Below, in pieces: positions 5,371 through 6,371 of a DNA stretch of 6,371 nt. The position numbers and the translations under genes are program-made. Location of the stretch: contig JACDCA010000719.1 of the NCBI GenBank assembly GCA_013694635.1, positions 1 to 6,371 on the forward strand, read 5' to 3'. The stretch is from Acidobacteriota bacterium (GTDB taxonomy: Bacteria > Acidobacteriota > Vicinamibacteria > Vicinamibacterales > 2-12-FULL-66-21). The notes under the pieces were generated by a model that saw only the letters and a list, made by a program, of their open reading frames with translations, ran no database searches and was not told the origin of the DNA. Positions within the stretch are counted from its first letter, which is position 1; each line of letters begins with the position of its first letter.

Positions 5371-6131
5371 TGGATGACCCTCGCATCCTCTCTGAGCTTC
5401 TGGACCAGCGCCTTAGCCGCCTCTGCTGGTGATCCGGGAAGCATCTGGGTCTTCTTGCCTTTTTCAGGAAAGTGAATGGCGAGCATCTTCTGCGCGGGAG
5501 ACGCGGCCGCCGACGGAGTCACCTTGCGGATCTCCTTCTTCTTGGCCGCCATGATTCCTTTGAGCGTCGCGTATCGCAGCTGGTTGATCCCGCTCTGGAT
5601 CGTGAGCAGCGCCGGCAGCGGCAGCGTCATCCACTGGAACCACCCGCCTTCGAGCTCGCGCTTGACGCGAAGACCCCCTTCTTCGGCCTTCACTTCCATG
5701 ATGATGGTCGCGTGCGGCATGCCGAGTTTCTCGGCCAGCACGACGCCGACCTGGCCGAATCCCTGATCATCTGATTGAAGGCCGGTCAGCACGAGGTCGA
5801 ACTTCTCATCGCGGAGCGCCGCTGCCAGGGCGTCGGCGACAGCGAACGCATCGGCCGAGGCCAACGCATCGGCCTCGACGTGGATGGCCCGATCGGCCCC
5901 GCGCGCGAGCGCTTCACGCAGCACCGACGACGCGCGGGCCGGGCCGGCGGAACAGACCACGACCTCACCGCTGTGCTTCTCCTTGAGCCTGAGCGCCTCC
6001 TCGAGCGCGTAGGCGTCCGGCTCGTTCAGCTCGAAACTGGCATCCTGGTCGCGGATCCAAGTCTTGCTGTCGTTCACGCGCAACTGCCATTCGCGGGTGA
6101 CAACTTGTTTGATGCAGACGGCAATTTTCAT
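5367..6131 (-). CDS. etfB: Electron transfer flavoprotein beta subunit
   Basis: EtfB forms the ETF heterodimer with EtfA; it normally binds AMP and docks partner dehydrogenases. The 254-residue length is typical. Visible landmarks: MKIAVCIKQV at the N terminus, NEPDAYALEEALRLKEKH (36-53), ARGADRAIHV (76-85), GLQSDDQGFGQVG in the nucleotide-binding loop (117-129), VKRELEGGW (156-164) and RYATLKGIMAAKKKE (186-200), which corresponds to the docking 'recognition loop' with its anchoring Leu190. The nucleotide loop reads SDD rather than the DGDT I associate with electron-bifurcating ETFs. With etfQO as neighbour this points to the non-bifurcating type (inference). An Ala-rich run (82-107) comes from a locally repetitive GC-rich stretch. 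The start is ATG, with GGAAG eight bases upstream inside a long inverted repeat. The gene lies 70 bases after fabF and overlaps etfA by four bases. Confidence 0.96.
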   Translation of the reverse strand: MKIAVCIKQVVTREWQLRVNDSKTWIRDQDASFELNEPDAYALEEALRLKEKHSGEVVVCSAGPARASSVLREALARGADRAIHVEADALASADAFAVADALAAALRDEKFDLVLTGLQSDDQGFGQVGVVLAEKLGMPHATIIMEVKAEEGGLRVKRELEGGWFQWMTLPLPALLTIQSGINQLRYATLKGIMAAKKKEIRKVTPSAAASPAQKMLAIHFPEKGKKTQMLPGSPAEAAKALVQKLREDARVIQ

Positions 6132-6136
6132 GAAAG

Positions 6137-6203
6137 AAGCTTCCAGCTTTCAGCTGCCAGCTCCCAGCCAGTTCTTCGTAAACCAGCTGGAAGCTGGAAG
6201 CTT
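6137..6203. repeat. Long inverted repeat between fabF and etfB
   Basis: The 20-base arms 6137-6156 and 6184-6203 match at 19 of 20 positions (mismatch at 6150/6190), separated by 27 bases. The arms are built from AGCTTCC and CAGCT words, which also recur in the spacer. The element fills nearly all of the 70-base gap: its outer end includes two bases of the fabF stop codon and its inner end lies five bases from the etfB start codon. On the minus strand the hairpin is followed by CTTTC, too weak for a convincing terminator. It looks like a small palindromic intergenic repeat, and also places the etfB ribosome-binding site in a stem. Confidence 0.75.
6140..6144 (-). promoter_or_regulatory. etfB ribosome-binding site inside a stem arm
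   Basis: On the minus strand GGAAG lies eight bases before the etfB ATG, good spacing for a Shine-Dalgarno sequence. It is part of the 6137-6156 arm of the inverted repeat, so in a folded mRNA it would pair with CTTCC at 6200-6196. Ribosomes finishing fabF, whose stop codon overlaps the other arm, could open this stem. Confidence 0.6.
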
Positions 6204-6371
6204 ATTCGTCATATCTCTTGAACAGCAGCGCCCCGTTGGTACCCCCGAACCCAAAGGAGTTCGACAGCGCGTACTCGACCTTCGCCGCGCGCTTGGTGTT
6301 CGGCACGTAGTCGAGATCGCATTCGGGATCCGGGGTCTCGTAGTTGATCGTCGGCGGAATCAGCTGGTGCT
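6202..6371 (-). CDS. fabF: 3-oxoacyl-ACP synthase II (FabF), C-terminal end only
   Basis: Only the last 55 residues lie in the window; the rest is beyond the right edge. The tail reads LIPPTINYETPDPECDLDYVPN, then YALSNSFGFGGTN and LLFKRYDE before TAA. The PPTINYE and NSFGFGGTN blocks are hallmarks of the C-terminal end of beta-ketoacyl-ACP synthases of the FabF type, which condense malonyl-ACP with a growing acyl-ACP in fatty-acid elongation. The catalytic Cys and the two His lie outside the window and cannot be checked. The gene runs in the same direction as etfB, 70 bases before it, and may share its transcript. FabB or a polyketide-type synthase is less likely, given the ETPDPECDLDYVPN stretch common in FabF. 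Confidence 0.93.
   Translation of the reverse strand, partial: HQLIPPTINYETPDPECDLDYVPNTKRAAKVEYALSNSFGFGGTNGALLFKRYDE

Noticed and set aside
5856..5877. CGAGGCC/GGCCTCG hairpin inside etfB
   Set aside because: It lies in a repetitive Ala-rich coding stretch where codon bias explains it.
5367..6131. Possibility that this is an electron-bifurcating ETF (Fix type)
   Set aside because: The EtfB nucleotide loop reads GLQSDDQGFGQVG rather than a DGDT-type loop, and the partner gene is a full ETF-QO with its iron-sulfur domain rather than separate FixC and FixX.
6132..6201. GG-N10-GC sigma-54-like match upstream of etfB on the minus strand
   Set aside because: It arises from repeated CAGCT/CTGG words in the palindrome, and the -12 part reads TGGC rather than TTGC.

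Overview
This is a GC-rich bacterial chromosomal window, probably from a soil-type lineage such as Acidobacteriota. That placement is an inference from gene style, codon use and the kind of intergenic repeats present; there is no rRNA or other marker here. Two blocks converge near position 1,900. No tRNA, rRNA, CRISPR array, transposase or integrase was seen.

Left block (plus strand, about 1-1857). Positions 1-232 hold no convincing gene but contain two stem-loop-capable inverted repeats. A short zinc-ribbon protein follows (233-433). Next is a 218-base non-coding stretch with dense regulatory structure: an 8+8 inverted repeat with extra half-sites (474-508), a correctly spaced sigma-54 (-24/-12) promoter candidate (566-580), and a second perfect 8+8 inverted repeat on the predicted transcription start (581-602). 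It leads into a sigma-54 enhancer-binding AAA+ activator (652-1857) that has no N-terminal sensory domain and an unusual C-terminal domain. The layout suggests that the activator controls its own promoter.

Right block (minus strand, about 6371 down to 1992). In transcription order: the 3' end of fabF (3-oxoacyl-ACP synthase II), etfB, etfA, an ETF:quinone oxidoreductase, and a DUF374-family lysophospholipid acyltransferase-like protein. etfB/etfA and etfA/etfQO overlap by the same four bases (GTGA), so the three are almost certainly translationally coupled. EtfBA would collect electrons from acyl-CoA and other flavin dehydrogenases, and the oxidoreductase would pass them to the membrane quinone pool. 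FabF and the acyltransferase on either side make this a lipid-metabolism neighbourhood.

The two larger gaps in the right block each hold a repeat. Between fabF and etfB is an inverted repeat with near-perfect 20-base arms that contains the apparent etfB ribosome-binding site. Between etfQO and the acyltransferase is an 85-base element made of (CAATCNN)x3, a GC-rich hairpin and (CAATCNN)x3; it runs into the acyltransferase gene and apparently supplies its TTG start codon. These repeats, and the self-contained sigma-54 regulatory unit, are the most notable things here. The protein families themselves are known ones.
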